The notes below the pieces were generated by a model. It did not search any database. It saw only the letters and a list, made by a program, of their open reading frames with translations, and was not told where the DNA came from. Shown here in pieces: positions 23,210 through 34,622 of a stretch of DNA of 64,000 nucleotides. Source of the DNA: Inia geoffrensis (taxonomy: Eukaryota; Chordata; Mammalia; Artiodactyla; Iniidae); the NCBI GenBank assembly GCA_036417435.1, contig CM070911.1:8680001-8744000 (forward strand), read 5' to 3'. The translations under genes and the position numbers were made by a program. Numbering within the stretch: the stretch's first letter is position 1; each line of letters starts with the position of its first letter.

Positions 23210-23835
23210 TGTACACTCTAAATAAGATGGTCCGTGATCCTTCAGGCCTCTGCCAACCTCACCCCACACACCTGCCCTGCCAATTCCTCGTACTATACTC
23301 CATTTCTTTATTTAGCAACGTGTCTTGAGTACCTTTCATACACCAGGCATGGAGCCTGGCAATGAACAAAACAGGCAAGTGCTAGCCAGATATTTCTCCC
23401 ACTGGATTTACTGATACCCAAGGGCTCCCCAATTCTTGTTATGTTGTGAATTCTATGAGAATTTAACAGATTTCTCTTTTCATTTGATGATCGTCTAAAA
23501 ATGAACATAAAATATAATCTGGAGTGATTGAAAGTTTGCTTGCCTTAAAACAGTCCTATTGCAGGATCTTGGTGTCCAGGTTTACACTTGCATTACTGAG
23601 CACATCAGGGCCAATGATCATTAAACTAATGGTAAACTTTCAGTGTACTGTCTGTCTCTCAAGTTGGGGGTCTCTGCACATGTCCTTGAGCTCTGACAAG
23701 GTTCTTTTTCTCTAAATGGGTTTCACATATTTTTCAAGTTTAAGAAGCACTGGTGCAGTAACAGCACCAGAATGGTTGTCGTTGCGTGCAGCCATCATGC
23801 TCTTCCCAAACTTGGATCACTCAGGTCTCACGGGA
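23210..23835. other. intergenic, mostly single-copy
   Basis: Nothing gene-like. A short L2-like piece is near 23315-23375 (gagtacctttcatacaccag). Confidence 0.45.
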
Positions 23836-23837
23836 GG

Positions 23838-24005
23838 CAGGAAGATGGTCCCCCAAAGATATCCATGCCCCAATACTTGTGAATATGTTGCATTACATAT
23901 ATATAGCTGGAATTAAGGGAGATTATCCTGCATTGTCTGGTGGTCCCAATGTAGTCACGTGGGCCCTTAAAAGTAGAAGAGAGTTAAAAACAGGTACTCC
24001 AACAA
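23838..24005 (+). mobile_element. partial MLT1-type LTR
   Basis: Sense MLT1 5' portion: gatggtcccccaaagatatc, cccaatacttgtgaatatgt, attatcctgcattgtctggt, then ggtcccaatgtagtcac. It breaks off before the LTR's second half. Confidence 0.7.
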
Positions 24006-24014
24006 ATACGTGTC

Positions 24015-24432
24015 CATGTGTGTTCACGCCTGCAGTAATCACAATAGTCAAAAGGTGGTAATAGCCAATGTCCATGAATGGATGCACAGATAAACAAAAT
24101 GTTTATTTTGTTAAATGTTTATTTTGTTTATTTTCTTTATCAATGTGGTATATACACACATTGAAATATTATTGAGCCATAGAAAGGAATGAAGTAGTTC
24201 TATATACTACAATGTGGATGAACCTCTGAAACATACTACGTGAAAGAAGCCAGACACAAATGTCACATATTGTATGACTCTGGATATGAAATATCCAGAA
24301 CAGGTAGATCCAACAAGACAGAAAGCGGATTGGTGGTTGCCAACGACTTGGGGGAAGGAGTATACGGGGAGTAACTGTTTAATGGGTAAGGGGTACTACT
24401 TTGGAGTTGTTCTAACTAAAAAAAAAAAGTCT
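24015..24432 (+). mobile_element. old L1 3' end
   Basis: Sense L1M 3' end: aatagccaatgtccatgaat, gaaatattattgagccatag, tactacaatgtggatgaacc, gccagacacaaatgtcacat, gtatgactctggatatgaaa, then gattggtggttgccaacgac and a terminal A run. A small local repeat of tgtttattttg lies at about 24098-24130. Confidence 0.85.
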
Positions 24433-24434
24433 TA

Positions 24435-25520
24435 AGTTATTAGCAATGAGTTTTACCATCCTTTTTTATATTGTGCAATGCCAGTTTTAAATGCAAATAT
24501 ATAAGAGCATTTAACCTGTACAAAGAATTCCCAAAATTACACAATTTGTATTTTATAGCTGATACATTCAAGGTCAAGGAGAAAATGAGTAAAAATTTCA
24601 AGTGGCGACAGCGGAGCACTGGGACCTTCTGAATGTGGGGTCCCGTGTGGTTGCCCGGGCTGTACCCCTCTAAGCTGGTCCTGAGCACACTGCCTTTTCT
24701 CTCCTGGATCACATCCCTGTCTCCCTGACAACATTCCTTGCATATCTAAGATAAACTATGTTCACATGAACCCTTGTCTCAGGTTGCTTTGGGGCGGGAA
24801 TCCACACTCTGTCCCCATCCCTGTATTCATAGTGCTCAAGGAAGAGGATAAGGAAATGGTTGGAGAAGTGAGCCTTGTGCTTTGAGAGAGGCCGCGGCTG
24901 CAGTGGTTGCAGAAGCCTCCCTGGAGAAGCTGGGGATGAGTCGCATCTTCCAGAACATGTTAGTTGGGAGACAGTGGAGGGGATTCTGTGTTGGGACTGA
25001 ACAGCGCTATTAGTGACACAGGGAGAGCCCTTGTAGCTACTCCAAACCAGGTTTCAAAAGCCCTTGTGCACATGATCACAGATCACATGCAAGTCACAGC
25101 AAAACATATTAGGCAAAGAAGGTAGATGGAATTATATTTCCCCTAGAGATGAAGACACTCAACCCCCAAAACCTGAAGCCCAAAGGAACAGTGGATTCAT
25201 CACAGGAACCCAGTTCTTTTGATCCCAGAACCCTTGGTGCCTCACCAGGCCCTTCAGCATCTGAAGGTGAGGGATCATGCAGATTCGGTGAGCGGAGCCG
25301 TCGGGTTCTGCGCTCACACGCATATGTGGAGGGCCGGGTGTTATCTCTCTTGTTCTGTATAAAAGGTACAGAGACGTTAGCTGAGGGACCCAAGATCCTG
25401 TATTTAATATACATTCAAACTTATTTCTGTGAAAGAAGCACTGACTTTGGCCATTTTGGCTAAAAGCATCTTTTCTGGTACCTGTGACCCAAATAAACGT
25501 GGGAGCTCTCTGCCTTCACT
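24435..25520. other. intergenic, mostly single-copy
   Basis: No repeat recognised with confidence and no motif-supported frame. Confidence 0.45.
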
Positions 25521-25522
25521 TC

Positions 25523-25723
25523 TTTATTTTTGCGGTACGCGGGCCTCTCACTGTTGTGGCCTCTCCTGTTGCGGAGCACAGGCTCCGGATGCGCAGGCTC
25601 AGCGACCATGGCTCACGGGCCCAGCCGCTCCGCGGCACGTGGGATCTTCCCGGACCGGGGCACGAACCCACGTCCCCTGCATCGGCAGGCGGACTCTCAA
25701 CCACTGCGCCACCAGGGAAGTCC
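25523..25723 (-). mobile_element. CHR-2-type SINE
   Basis: Full-length antisense CHR-2 copy, very like 1514-1721: gcggtacgcgggcctctcac at the tail side and ccaccagggaagtcc at the head. No clear target-site duplication was seen. A 140-codon plus frame running through it is antisense SINE sequence. Confidence 0.9.
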
Positions 25724-25724
25724 A

Positions 25725-26275
25725 AGCCTTTCCTTTAATTCTGATGTTGCAAGGAGCGTCCTGCTAGGAAATTATTTTGGTGTTGGGGTTGAGGAAGGGG
25801 TTTCAAAAGAGAGAAAGAAACAAGATTTCAGGGTCACAGCTGTCAGCAACGCAGGGTGCCCATGGGTCTGGGCCGGTGGGCAAGGGTCCCGGAGGAATGG
25901 AGTCCAAAAGCCTGTGAGTTTTCTCTTAAAAACTTCTCAACTTTTCCTGTAACACCCAGAAGAAAGAACCAAAACATGCTGTAAGTTATCGTGTTCTAAA
26001 ACTTCCTCTCTTTTTATTTTCCTAACTTCTGTAAAAATAAAATAACTTTGACACGGCAGTCATTTGTGAAAATACAAGTCAATGAAATGGAATTTATAAA
26101 CTTCAAGTGAAGCCAATGTTTGGATTATCTTGTTTCAATTAAGATGCTGTGCTTTTTGCCTTTTAAGAGTGAGGATTCTGTCATGCTCTGTATTTAAATA
26201 CACTGCGCCGAGGTTAACTTTTGAACAAGCAGAAAATGGAAGGAAAGGGGAAGGTACTGGAAGTAAAAGGGAAGG
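25725..26275. other. intergenic, single-copy
   Basis: Nothing recognised. A G-rich/purine stretch lies at about 26237-26282. Confidence 0.4.
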
Positions 26276-26277
26276 GG

Positions 26278-26535
26278 GGGAGTTGAGTGATGCAACGGAA
26301 TAAGCACAGGTTTTGAGTCAGAGAGGCCTGAATTCAAATCCTGCTTCCATGCTCACTAGCTGTGTGATGTTGGGTAACTTACTTAACCTCTCTGAGCCTC
26401 AGTTTCCTTATCAATAGAATAAATATAATTATACATACAAATCTGGTTGTGGGGGGGGGTGATTAAATGGGATAACGTATGTAGTTTTGCCTGGTGCAGA
26501 GGAGGCCCTCAGTCAATATTGAATTTATTCATTCA
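26278..26535 (+). mobile_element. MIR SINE fossil
   Basis: One of the best preserved MIRs here: gcaacggaataagcacaggt, gagtcagagaggcctgaatt, tcactagctgtgtgatgttg, taacctctctgagcctcagt, then tttccttatcaatagaataa. Confidence 0.85.
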
Positions 26536-26547
26536 TAGTAACTCTTG

Positions 26548-26549
26548 AA

Positions 26550-26588
<39 letters not shown>

Positions 26589-26781
26589 TTGCGGTACACG
26601 GGCCTCTCACTGTTGTGGCCTCTCCCCCTGCGGAGCACAGGCTCCGGACGCGCAGGCTCAGCGGCCATGGCTCACGGCATGAGGGATCTTCCCGGACCGG
26701 GGCACGAACCTGTGTCCCCTGCATTGGCAGGAGGACTCTCAACCACTGCACCGCCAGGGAAGCCCCAAAGCTATTATTATT
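26548..26781 (-). mobile_element. CHR-2-type SINE with internal deletion and (TTA)n tail
   Basis: The antisense SINE body is about 26589-26765. Compared with the other CHR-2 copies the segment after ggctcac is missing about 16-20 bp (ggctcacggcatgagggatc reads across the gap). The A-rich tail has become a (TTA)n microsatellite at 26551-26588. Flanks aagttattattatt (26548-26561) and aagctattattatt (26768-26781) fit a 14 bp target-site duplication with one difference, but they are low-complexity. Confidence 0.88.
26551..26588. repeat. (TTA)n microsatellite
   Basis: About 12 uninterrupted TTA units at the tail of the SINE. Confidence 0.95.
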
Positions 26782-26945
26782 TTTGACTGTCTGTGGATCA
26801 CTCCCCAAGTTTCAGTGTACCTTTGAGAATCTATAGTTATCTAGGATACTGTCATTCTATTGTGGCCTCCTAGACCTAATATTCCAAGCAATTGATTTCA
26901 ACACCTTTAATTATGCTAGCCCTTATCTCAGGAGTTGAGAGAGAT

Positions 26946-27000
26946 CCTTCCTTCCTCCCCACCTCCTTCTTTCCCTCCTTCCTTCTTTCCTTCCTTCCCT
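26946..27000. repeat. (CCTT)n-like pyrimidine tract
   Basis: Imperfect CCTT/CTTC units with interruptions. Confidence 0.8.
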
Positions 27001-27029
27001 CATCCATTTGAAAATGGAAATTAAAATTC

Positions 27030-27560
27030 TATTATATTCCAGGCACTGGGTTGAGAGTACAGGCTATGAGGTCAGGAAGACTTGGTCTTGGCCCCTGGGA
27101 AGTTCATGGTCTTCGGGGAGAGACACAGGGGAGGGAGTGGGGGAAGTGGAGAGGAGTGGGCTTCCCCAGGAGGGATGACGTTTTCCTGAAGACTCTAAGG
27201 ACTTACGTGGAGAATCATGATGGAGCCACCCCAGGAGGAGGGAGTGGTAAGTGCTGAAGGACGGAGGCCTGAAGATGCCAGGTTGGTCAGGGACCAGCAA
27301 GGAGGTTAGGATGGACAGAGCATGGGTGCCAAGGGGCCCCAAGGAGGTGAGAACTCAGGGACCAGAAGGTACCAGACAGTCACAGACATCGTGTGCCTTT
27401 CCAAGGTGTTTAGACTTCACTCTGCCGGCCACAGACAGGGAGAGCAGGATGTAAAATTGGCCAGAGGCATGCGTTAATTCCATCAGGGAACAGATTTGAG
27501 GGCTTGGTGGTGTCCGGGAGATCAGTCAAGAGCTTATTTTAAAATCCAGCTGAGTGATGA
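27030..27560 (-). mobile_element. L2-like LINE fossil (antisense)
   Basis: Diverged L2 signature: tattccaggcactgggttga, then ggaagttcatggtcttcgg, and a ttccaaggtgtttagacttc block. Weak at the right end. Confidence 0.5.
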
Positions 27561-27561
27561 G

Positions 27562-28715
27562 GAGGGTTAGAGCTTAGCGATGGTGGGAACAGCTCCACCA
27601 AGAAATGGTGCAATTGAGGGGGTGATGAGGAAGGACCTGGAGCATCAAGGTTAGAGTGGGAAAGCTGCAGGGAGGGGCAGCTTTTCCTAACTTCCACTAG
27701 AGTGGAGGCTCCTTTCCATGTAGAAGGGATTGTCTTACCCCAAGAATGACCTGGGAATTGCCCGATTTCACAGCTGGGCTTTCCAGGTCCAGGTCCGATA
27801 TAAACATGTGTTGAAAGATCGGATGCTGGAAGTGACACTCATGCAGGAAGCCAAGAGGAGGGCTGGCGGGCTGTTTTGAGCCCATCTTATTGCTCATCAG
27901 CCTTTGTAACCAGTCACATGCTCTGTTCCTCAAGGTCATCCTCAGCATCTCCTCCTGGGGCCTCTGTGCCCTGGCCACGAGCTAAGAGAACAATGTGAAT
28001 GTGGTGGCGCTGTTCCCCACTCCCCTCACACCAGCATCTCTCATCCGCAGCAGACCTTGGTCTGTGTCTTGTTATTTCAGTGCAGAATCCTGGCTGCCCT
28101 GGTACTGCATCAACTCAGCTGGCTGGCTGGGACCCCAGATCTGTTTGGGTTGGAAATTGCATGTTGTCCTTTTTGTAAAGTAGGGTGATCTGAAGCCCCT
28201 TCCTAGGCAGACCCAGGCTCAGATCATGGGCTTATGGCCCATTTGTCTCTGAGCAGAAAGGAGGAGCCATATCAGGATTCAAAATCCAAGTTGGGTTCTT
28301 TAGTTTCACAACTAATGCACACACCATCACCAAGTCCACAATTACTCTCTAACTGGCAATTTAAAATTCTTCCAATCTGGTTCCTCACCAGCCATATCAT
28401 ACAGTGCCATGTTGTAGATAGAGCACATTTTTCCAGCCTAGGGAAACCTGGGCTTGAGTTCTGGTTCTGTCACACATTATTATTGGTGAGGCCTCGTGTG
28501 GCTCTCTTAGAATCTCTGTGCTTCGGTAGTCATAGGACAGCACAGGGTAGATGTAGATATTGATGGGCTAGGAGTTATGTGCCTTTCGCTGTGTTTGACT
28601 TGGCCCATCTTTCATGAGCGGGGTGCATGCGTATCACCACTCCTCTAACTTCTCAGAACTCCAGCAGTGTAACGTAAGAAAGTTTAATGACTCACCTTTT
28701 AAGTCAAGTTTCTTG
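27562..28715. other. intergenic, mostly single-copy
   Basis: No gene recognised. A 109-codon frame (28234-28563, plus) has no motif support. Confidence 0.45.
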
Positions 28716-28717
28716 AG

Positions 28718-28960
28718 GCTTTTATTTATTTATTTGAAGTTTAGTTGATTTGCAATGTTGTGTTAATTTCTGCTGTACAGCGAAGTGTTTCAGTTATACA
28801 TACATATATATATATTCTTTTTTATATTATTTTCCATTACAGTTTATCGCAGGATATTGAATATAGTTCCCTGTGCTATAACAGTAGGACCTTGTTATTT
28901 ATACATACTATATATACTAGTTTGCATCTGCTAACCCCAAACTCCCACCGAGGCATGATT
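28718..28960 (-). mobile_element. L1 3' end fragment
   Basis: Antisense cetartiodactyl L1 3' UTR, same type as 7042-7292: gaagtttagttgatttgcaa, tgttgtgttaatttctgctg, then gttccctgtgctataacagt. Confidence 0.85.
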
Positions 28961-28961
28961 T

Positions 28962-29545
28962 ATATTCAGTAAATTTCTTCCTTATTAAGTATACAGTTCT
29001 ATGAATTTTGAAAAAACCTGCATATAATTTTGTAAACACCACCATGGTCAACATATAGAACATTTGCATCACCCCAAAATGTTCTCACATGTCTTGTTTG
29101 TAGTCAATACCTTCCTGCCATCTGCAGCCCCTAGCAGCCATTGATCTGTTTTTTATGCCTATAGTTTTGCTTTTTCCAGAATGTCATATAAATGAAATTA
29201 TACAGGAGGTAGTAGCTTGAATCTGGCTCATTTCACAGAGCATAATGCATTTGACATTTGTTTATGTTGTTGCCTGTATTAGTAGTTTCTTTCTAATGCT
29301 GAGTATTATTCCATTGCATGGATGGACCACCACTTGTTCATCCATTCACAGTTGATGACATTCAAGTTGTTCTCAGTTTTTGAAGACCATGAGTAAAGTT
29401 GCTGCAAATATTTGCATGCAGGTTTTTGTGTGGTTGTATGTTTTCATCTCTCTTGGGCAAATTCCTAGGTGTGGGATTGGTGGGTCTCATGGTAAATCCA
29501 TGCTTAAGTTTATAAGAACCTGCCAAACTTTTTAAAAATGTCTGT
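28962..29545 (-). mobile_element. old L1M fragment
   Basis: Antisense L1: aatttcttccttattaagta, caccaccatggtcaacatat, tggctcatttcacagagcat, gagtattattccattgcatg, then a gtgtgggattggtgggtctc block. No intact frame. Confidence 0.8.
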
Positions 29546-29559
29546 GTCATTTTAATGAT

Positions 29560-30340
29560 TCACTGTTTTGAAAATTAAACTTTTATTTTGAGACCATTGC
29601 AGATTTCTATGCAGTTGTAAGAAATAATACAAAGAGATCCTGAAAGCCTGTGTATCCCGTACTCCATTTTCCCCGGTGGTAACATCTTGCAGAACCATAT
29701 AGTACGATGTCACAGCCTGGATACTGAGGTCATTGCAGTCAAGATCCAGGACGTTGCTGCCACCACAGGGGTTCTTTATGTGGCCCTTTTCCAGCCCCCT
29801 GCCTCCCTCCTAACCCAGCCCCTTCTTAACTGCTGGCATCTAGTAGTCAGTTGTCCATTTCTATAAATTTTTCATTTCAAGAATGTCATATAAATGGAAT
29901 CACACAGTTTGTACCCTTTGGGGATTGGAATTTTTCACTCAGCACAATTCCCTGGAGAGTAATCAGGTTGTTCCATGTATCAATAGCTGTTTCATTTTAT
30001 TTCTGAGTGGTTTTCCATGATATGGATGAATCCCAGTGTGTTTAACCATTCACCATTGAAGGATATCCATGTTGTGTGTTGTTTCCAGTTTTAGGCTATT
30101 ACAAACAAAGTTGCTATTAAGAATTCGTGGGTAGGCTTTTGTGTGAATATAAGTTTTCGTTCTCTGGGATACACATCCAGATGCAACTGATGGGGCGTAT
30201 GGTAGTTGCATATTTAGTTTTATAGGAACCTGCAAACTGTCTTCCAGCCTGGGTGCACCATTTTTATATTCCCACCAGCAATGTATGAAAGATTCAGTTT
30301 CTCCACGTCCTCATTAGCTTTTTACTTTTTCAGTTTCTCA
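29560..30340 (-). mobile_element. old L1M fragment
   Basis: A second antisense L1M piece with its own 3' UTR: aaattaaacttttattttga, caagaatgtcatataaatgg, aatcacacagtttgtaccct, then gtggttttccatgatatgga and tgatggggcgtatggtagtt, ending near ttcccaccagcaatgtatga. Similar in content to the neighbour but a separate copy. Confidence 0.8.
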
Positions 30341-30344
30341 TGGA

Positions 30345-31095
30345 GATTTACTTTCCCCAAAGGGATCAACAACATGCCCTCGGATCCATCATTTCTACTA
30401 TTTAAAACTATTATTTCTGTTAATCTCTTCTTTATGTAGCTCAGTGGCCCTTAGGTGAGGTGTTGCTGGAAGTCAGACCAAACAAGGATAAAAGTTTGTG
30501 TTCCTTGTAAACTGGTGAGTTTGATTTGATACCCAGAGCTATCAAGGCATACAATTTCCCTTTTCAACTTGGCTGCCAGAACGTTCAGTATCAGCTATTA
30601 CGTTCATTGTCAGGGTCTCCCATTAACCTCCTTTCATTGCTTGTTCATATCCTTTTTATGATGCTGGCTATAAATATTTAGCTATAAATAATTCATTTGT
30701 CTAAAGTGTCTCAGGTCATCCCTTCCCCATGTTCCTATAGGGACTTGGTTTAGTCTATCATTGTGTTCACCAAAGTGAATTAAACTCATGCTCACAGGGC
30801 TGTGTCTCACCCACTGTAGGAAGAGCTCCTCCGGAATAATGCCCCCTCACGGTCCCATCCCCCCAAAGATACCTTAAAAGTATTCATTCATTAGATATAT
30901 AAGGAACATTTGTATGGATTTTCTATGGGTTTTTCTTCAAGAAATCATAGTTCAGAAGAAGAAGTTAATCTGTGAATCTGAATAGCTATAAAACCAGGCA
31001 GAATATGTTGATTAATTTAAAAGAATTCAGATGCTGAAGGAGTTCAGAGATGGGAGAAATTGTGTTTACAGTAGAGAAATAGAAGGCTTATTTTA
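30345..31095. other. intergenic, mostly single-copy
   Basis: No gene or repeat recognised with confidence. Confidence 0.4.
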
Positions 31096-31097
31096 AT

Positions 31098-31439
31098 AAT
31101 TTTATGACTTTTTTTTTTTTTAAGATGTTGGGGGTAGGAGTTTATTAATTAATTTATTTATTTTTGCTGTGTTGGGTCTTTGTTTCTGTGCGAGGGCTTT
31201 CTCTAGTTGTGGCGAGCGGGGGCCACTCTTCATCGCGGTGCGCAGGCCTCTCGCTATGGTGGCCTCTCTCGTTGCGGAGCACAGGCTCCAGACGCGCAGG
31301 CTCAGTAGTTGTGGCTCACGGGCCTAGTTGCTCCACGCCATGTGGGATCCTCCCAGACCAGGGCTCGAACCCGTGTCCCCTGCGATGGCAGGCAGATTCT
31401 CAACCACTGCACCACCAGGGAAGCCCAATTTTATGACTT
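31098..31439 (-). mobile_element. CHR-1-type SINE with perfect 13 bp TSD
   Basis: The longer CHR form in antisense, body 31111-31426: tttttgctgtgttgggtctt, gggctttctctagttgtggc, then tagttgctccacgccatgtg and caccaccagggaagccc. The duplication aattttatgactt is identical at 31098-31110 and 31427-31439. The extra CHR-1 segment lies between the tRNA-like head and the tail. Confidence 0.93.
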
Positions 31440-31441
31440 AA

Positions 31442-32282
31442 AAAAAATTAACGTCTTGGGCACGAACCATTAAAATCCTTTCAGAGATTAGGTGGAGTTG
31501 TATAAAGGAGATGCTATGGGGATAGGAAGCTGGGGGTTATTTGGGAATATCTGGAGATGGGGCTCTGCCTGGTAGTCCTGGTAGAGCTGAGGGGGTAGCC
31601 AAGAGGGAAAGCAGCTGGGGAATAGCCTTGCCTGTCTCAGGAAAAAACAAGCAGAGGTGAGTGCCAGGAGGACTGGGATTCTGAGAGAAATGGAAACATA
31701 TCCTCTCCATCTGAGATGACACTGAAGGACCCAGTGTTTTCAGAAATTTCAAGAGTTGCAATAGGGAGGGTTTAAGAGCTCTGGGGCATCACAATTAGAA
31801 TATAGTGAACAGCCTGCCCTTCTGGGGTCCCTAGACCCGAGGAGACCCAGACCGACGGGACGGCCTGACTGTAAAGTCTCTGCTCGCTCTTCTGTCCACA
31901 GTCCTGCCAAGAAAATGAAGGCAACACACGGATGACCTCAGGGGAGCCCAAGGGACACCTTTCATCACTGGTGTCTGATGTCTGATCCAACCATTGGCAT
32001 TGCTCTCTCTCTCTCTATATATATTTTAACAGCTAAACCCCTAAACCAAACAAATGCAGAAGTGAAAGAAAGGATTTCTTGTGAAGCAAAGAGGGCCACA
32101 GCTCTGGTGGAAACAAAATTATTCTCATGACAAAGTTGTTGGTCCTCTGTGTTGTTTTCCTGTGCAGTCTTTTGACAGCTGTGGGCTGGGGTGGTCCTAT
32201 CCTGGGGACACTTGTGATCAGGTTGTAAGACGAGTTCCTCTCTGAACTGCCTTAAAGACTAGTGGTGCCTCTCCTGAGCATT
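31442..32282. other. intergenic, mostly single-copy
   Basis: No gene recognised; a short (CT)n(AT)n tract lies near 32003-32027. Confidence 0.45.
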
Positions 32283-32283
32283 T

Positions 32284-32590
32284 CTTTTGCCTTTATTTTA
32301 ATTTTTTTAAATGGACATGTTGGTTTATTTATTTATTTTTGGCTGCCTTGTGTCTTTGTTGTAGTGACTGGGCTTCTCATTGCAGTGGCTTCTCCTGTTG
32401 TGGAGCACAGGCTCTAGGCATGCGGAGTTCAGTAGTTGTGGCATATGGCCTCAGTAGTTGTGGCACACGGGCTTAGTTGCTCTGTAGCATGTGGGATCTT
32501 CCTGGACCGGGGCTTGAACCCGTGTCCCCTGCGTTGGCAGGCCAATTCTTAACCACTGCGCCACCAGGGAAGCCCCCTTTTGTCTTTTGG
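32284..32590 (-). mobile_element. CHR-1-type SINE
   Basis: A second antisense CHR-1, body about 32299-32575: tttttggctgccttgtgtct, gggcttctcattgcagtggc, then gtggcacacgggcttagttg and ccaccagggaagccc. The flanks cttttgcctttt and cttttgtctttt are a plausible decayed duplication. It is more diverged than the copy 1.2 kb upstream. Confidence 0.88.
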
Positions 32591-32591
32591 A

Positions 32592-32920
32592 TTCTCTGAT
32601 CATAGTTCCCTCATTGCATGGACTGCTAGAAATTCAAAGTTGAATTCGTGACCCAAATCTTGTAAATGTATGACACTTCCTGACATAAATTGAATCGACA
32701 GTGACAGCGTCAAGTCTTGCCTTTATTTTCTTGCTTTAATTTCCTCCCTTCTTAACCTGTGTACACTGTTTTCCTTAAGACCTTTTATTTTTTATTTTTT
32801 TTTGTAATAAATGTGGATGTAAAAAAATAAGGAAATAATTATTGGGTTTGGTTTACACTGGACTGATTTCCAAAGTTTGATCTCTACTGAAAAAAATGGA
32901 TCCCGCAGGAAATCATAATT
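32592..32920. other. intergenic, single-copy
   Basis: Nothing recognised apart from short A/T homopolymer runs. Confidence 0.4.
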
Positions 32921-32924
32921 ATAG

Positions 32925-33160
32925 TCATGGTAATACCAAACATTAATTAATTAATTTACCGAATTTCAGGCTTTTTGCTAAACATTTTACAAATATTAAC
33001 TCAGTGTATTCTCATTACAAACCTATGTGTCAGATGCCATTATTGTCCAAATTTTACAGGTCACTGCACTGAGACACAGAGAAGTTAAGTAACTTTCCCC
33101 AAGTCCCACAGCTTAATAAAAGACAGAGCCAGGATTTAAATTTAGGAAGACTAGTTTTTC
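32925..33160 (-). mobile_element. MIR SINE fossil (antisense)
   Basis: Antisense MIR: atattaactcagtgtattct, then a ccattattgtccaaatttta block, agagaagttaagtaactttc and agccaggatttaaatttagg. Confidence 0.75.
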
Positions 33161-33224
33161 TTGAAAAAACTTGCTTTATTACTTACACATTATTATAATA
33201 AAATCCCACAAAAAATATAACAAA

Positions 33225-33400
33225 GATTTGGACTCAATTACTCCAAATTTGTCATTTAACATCTATGTGACCTTGTGCAAATACTTTACATTATTTGAAA
33301 ATGGCGCTGATGACATCTATCTCCTGGGCTGATCTGACGATTAAAGTGGATAATCTGGTTTAAATCTGGTATGTAAGATAGTTATAGTACCCGTTGACAC
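33225..33400 (+). mobile_element. MIR SINE fossil
   Basis: Sense MIR remnant: ggactcaattactccaaatt, atctatgtgaccttgtgcaa, then gatgacatctatctcctggg. Diverged. Confidence 0.55.
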
Positions 33401-33401
33401 T

Positions 33402-33945
33402 GTATAATTATATAATATTAAAGTTATATAATATAATTATATTTTATAATTAACTGATAGCAGAGAAAACTCTGGACAGAGGAGGTCTGGATCTAGTCTC
33501 AGCTCCAAATCCTGTCAATCCAATGGGGTGTGATCTTTTCACAAGTTTAAATAAGATCCGGGATGTGAACGTGCTTTGTAAATGACAAATGGCTGAACAG
33601 TGTCACAGGTCATCCATCTCAAGAGGAAGTTAGGCCTGCTGGCCTTCAGAGTGCTTTCCAGGCAGGTGACGGGGACAAGCGCTTCCACTGACTTTCCTCA
33701 GAGTTTTTTTTGTCTTTTTTAAAACCCAAGTATAAGTAGTTACATGTGAAATGGGATGATTTATGTGGTTGCTGGAATTGGTCTTGGCCAGGATCTATGC
33801 AGGATTCTATTCTTTAGTCCGTTCTTATTTGAGTAAGTGGGCTTCTTTGAATGTCTTGCAGGCACCTCAAAAGTCAACATTTCTAAACATAAACTCACTT
33901 TATTTCACCTCAAATCTGATCCTTCCTAGATTTTCTCTCAATTAA
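33402..33945. other. intergenic, mostly single-copy
   Basis: AT-rich at 33410-33455, otherwise nothing recognised. Confidence 0.4.
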
Positions 33946-33949
33946 TGGT

Positions 33950-34165
33950 ACCACCATCTACCATGTTGCCCAGAGAGAAATCTAGAGCCATCATTTGATT
34001 CAGCCTCTCCATTACCTCTGTCCCCAACCACAAGTGCATCCAGTGGCCAGTACTGCTGACCCTGCCTCATAGCTTTTTCTGCAACATGTTCCTATTTCTC
34101 CTTTCCCTCTGCCAATGCAGTGCCTCACGTAGGAACTGGTTTCTAAAGCTTCATTTCTAGTCCTA
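33950..34165 (+). mobile_element. L2 LINE fossil
   Basis: Sense L2 remnant: taccaccatctaccatgttg, then gagccatcatttgattcagc and a gtgcatccagtggccagtac block. Confidence 0.5.
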
Positions 34166-34187
34166 AAAAGAAGTCATTTCTGTGATC

Positions 34188-34578
34188 ATCATCATCATGC
34201 CCAACATTTATTGAGCACTTGCTTTGTGCCATCGCATTTATATGTATAAGAATTGTATGTGGGAGTGTATGTGTATGTATATGTATATATATTTTTCATT
34301 TAATTTGAAAAACACAGCATTTTCTATGTGTCGAATATTTAATATTTAAATATTTTAAATATTTTAATATTCAAGCATTTAATATTGAAAAACTTATTTA
34401 AACTATTTAAGGACATTATGAACATTAATTCATTTAATCCTCACAACAACCCCATGAGGTCAGTAGCATTATCTCCATTTTACAGATGAGAAAACTGAGA
34501 CAGAGAGATTAAGCAACCTGCCCAAGTTTACACAGATAGACATTGGCAGAGCTCAGATCTGAACCTGAGAAATCTGGC
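34188..34578 (-). mobile_element. MIR SINE fossil (antisense) split by AT-rich expansion
   Basis: The antisense MIR starts with caacatttattgagcacttg and resumes at aattcatttaatcctcacaa, then ccccatgaggtcagtagcat, ctccattttacagatgagaa and gcaacctgcccaag. Between the halves (about 34255-34400) is an AT-rich tract with repeated tatatgtatat and aatatttaa motifs, which looks like local expansion or an insertion. Confidence 0.75.
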
Positions 34579-34622
34579 TCCAGATCCATGCCCCAGTACT
34601 TGGTGGAGAGTCATAATAAAAG

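Noticed and set aside
25530..25952. 140-codon plus-strand frame
   Set aside because: Its first two thirds are antisense SINE and the remainder has no motif.
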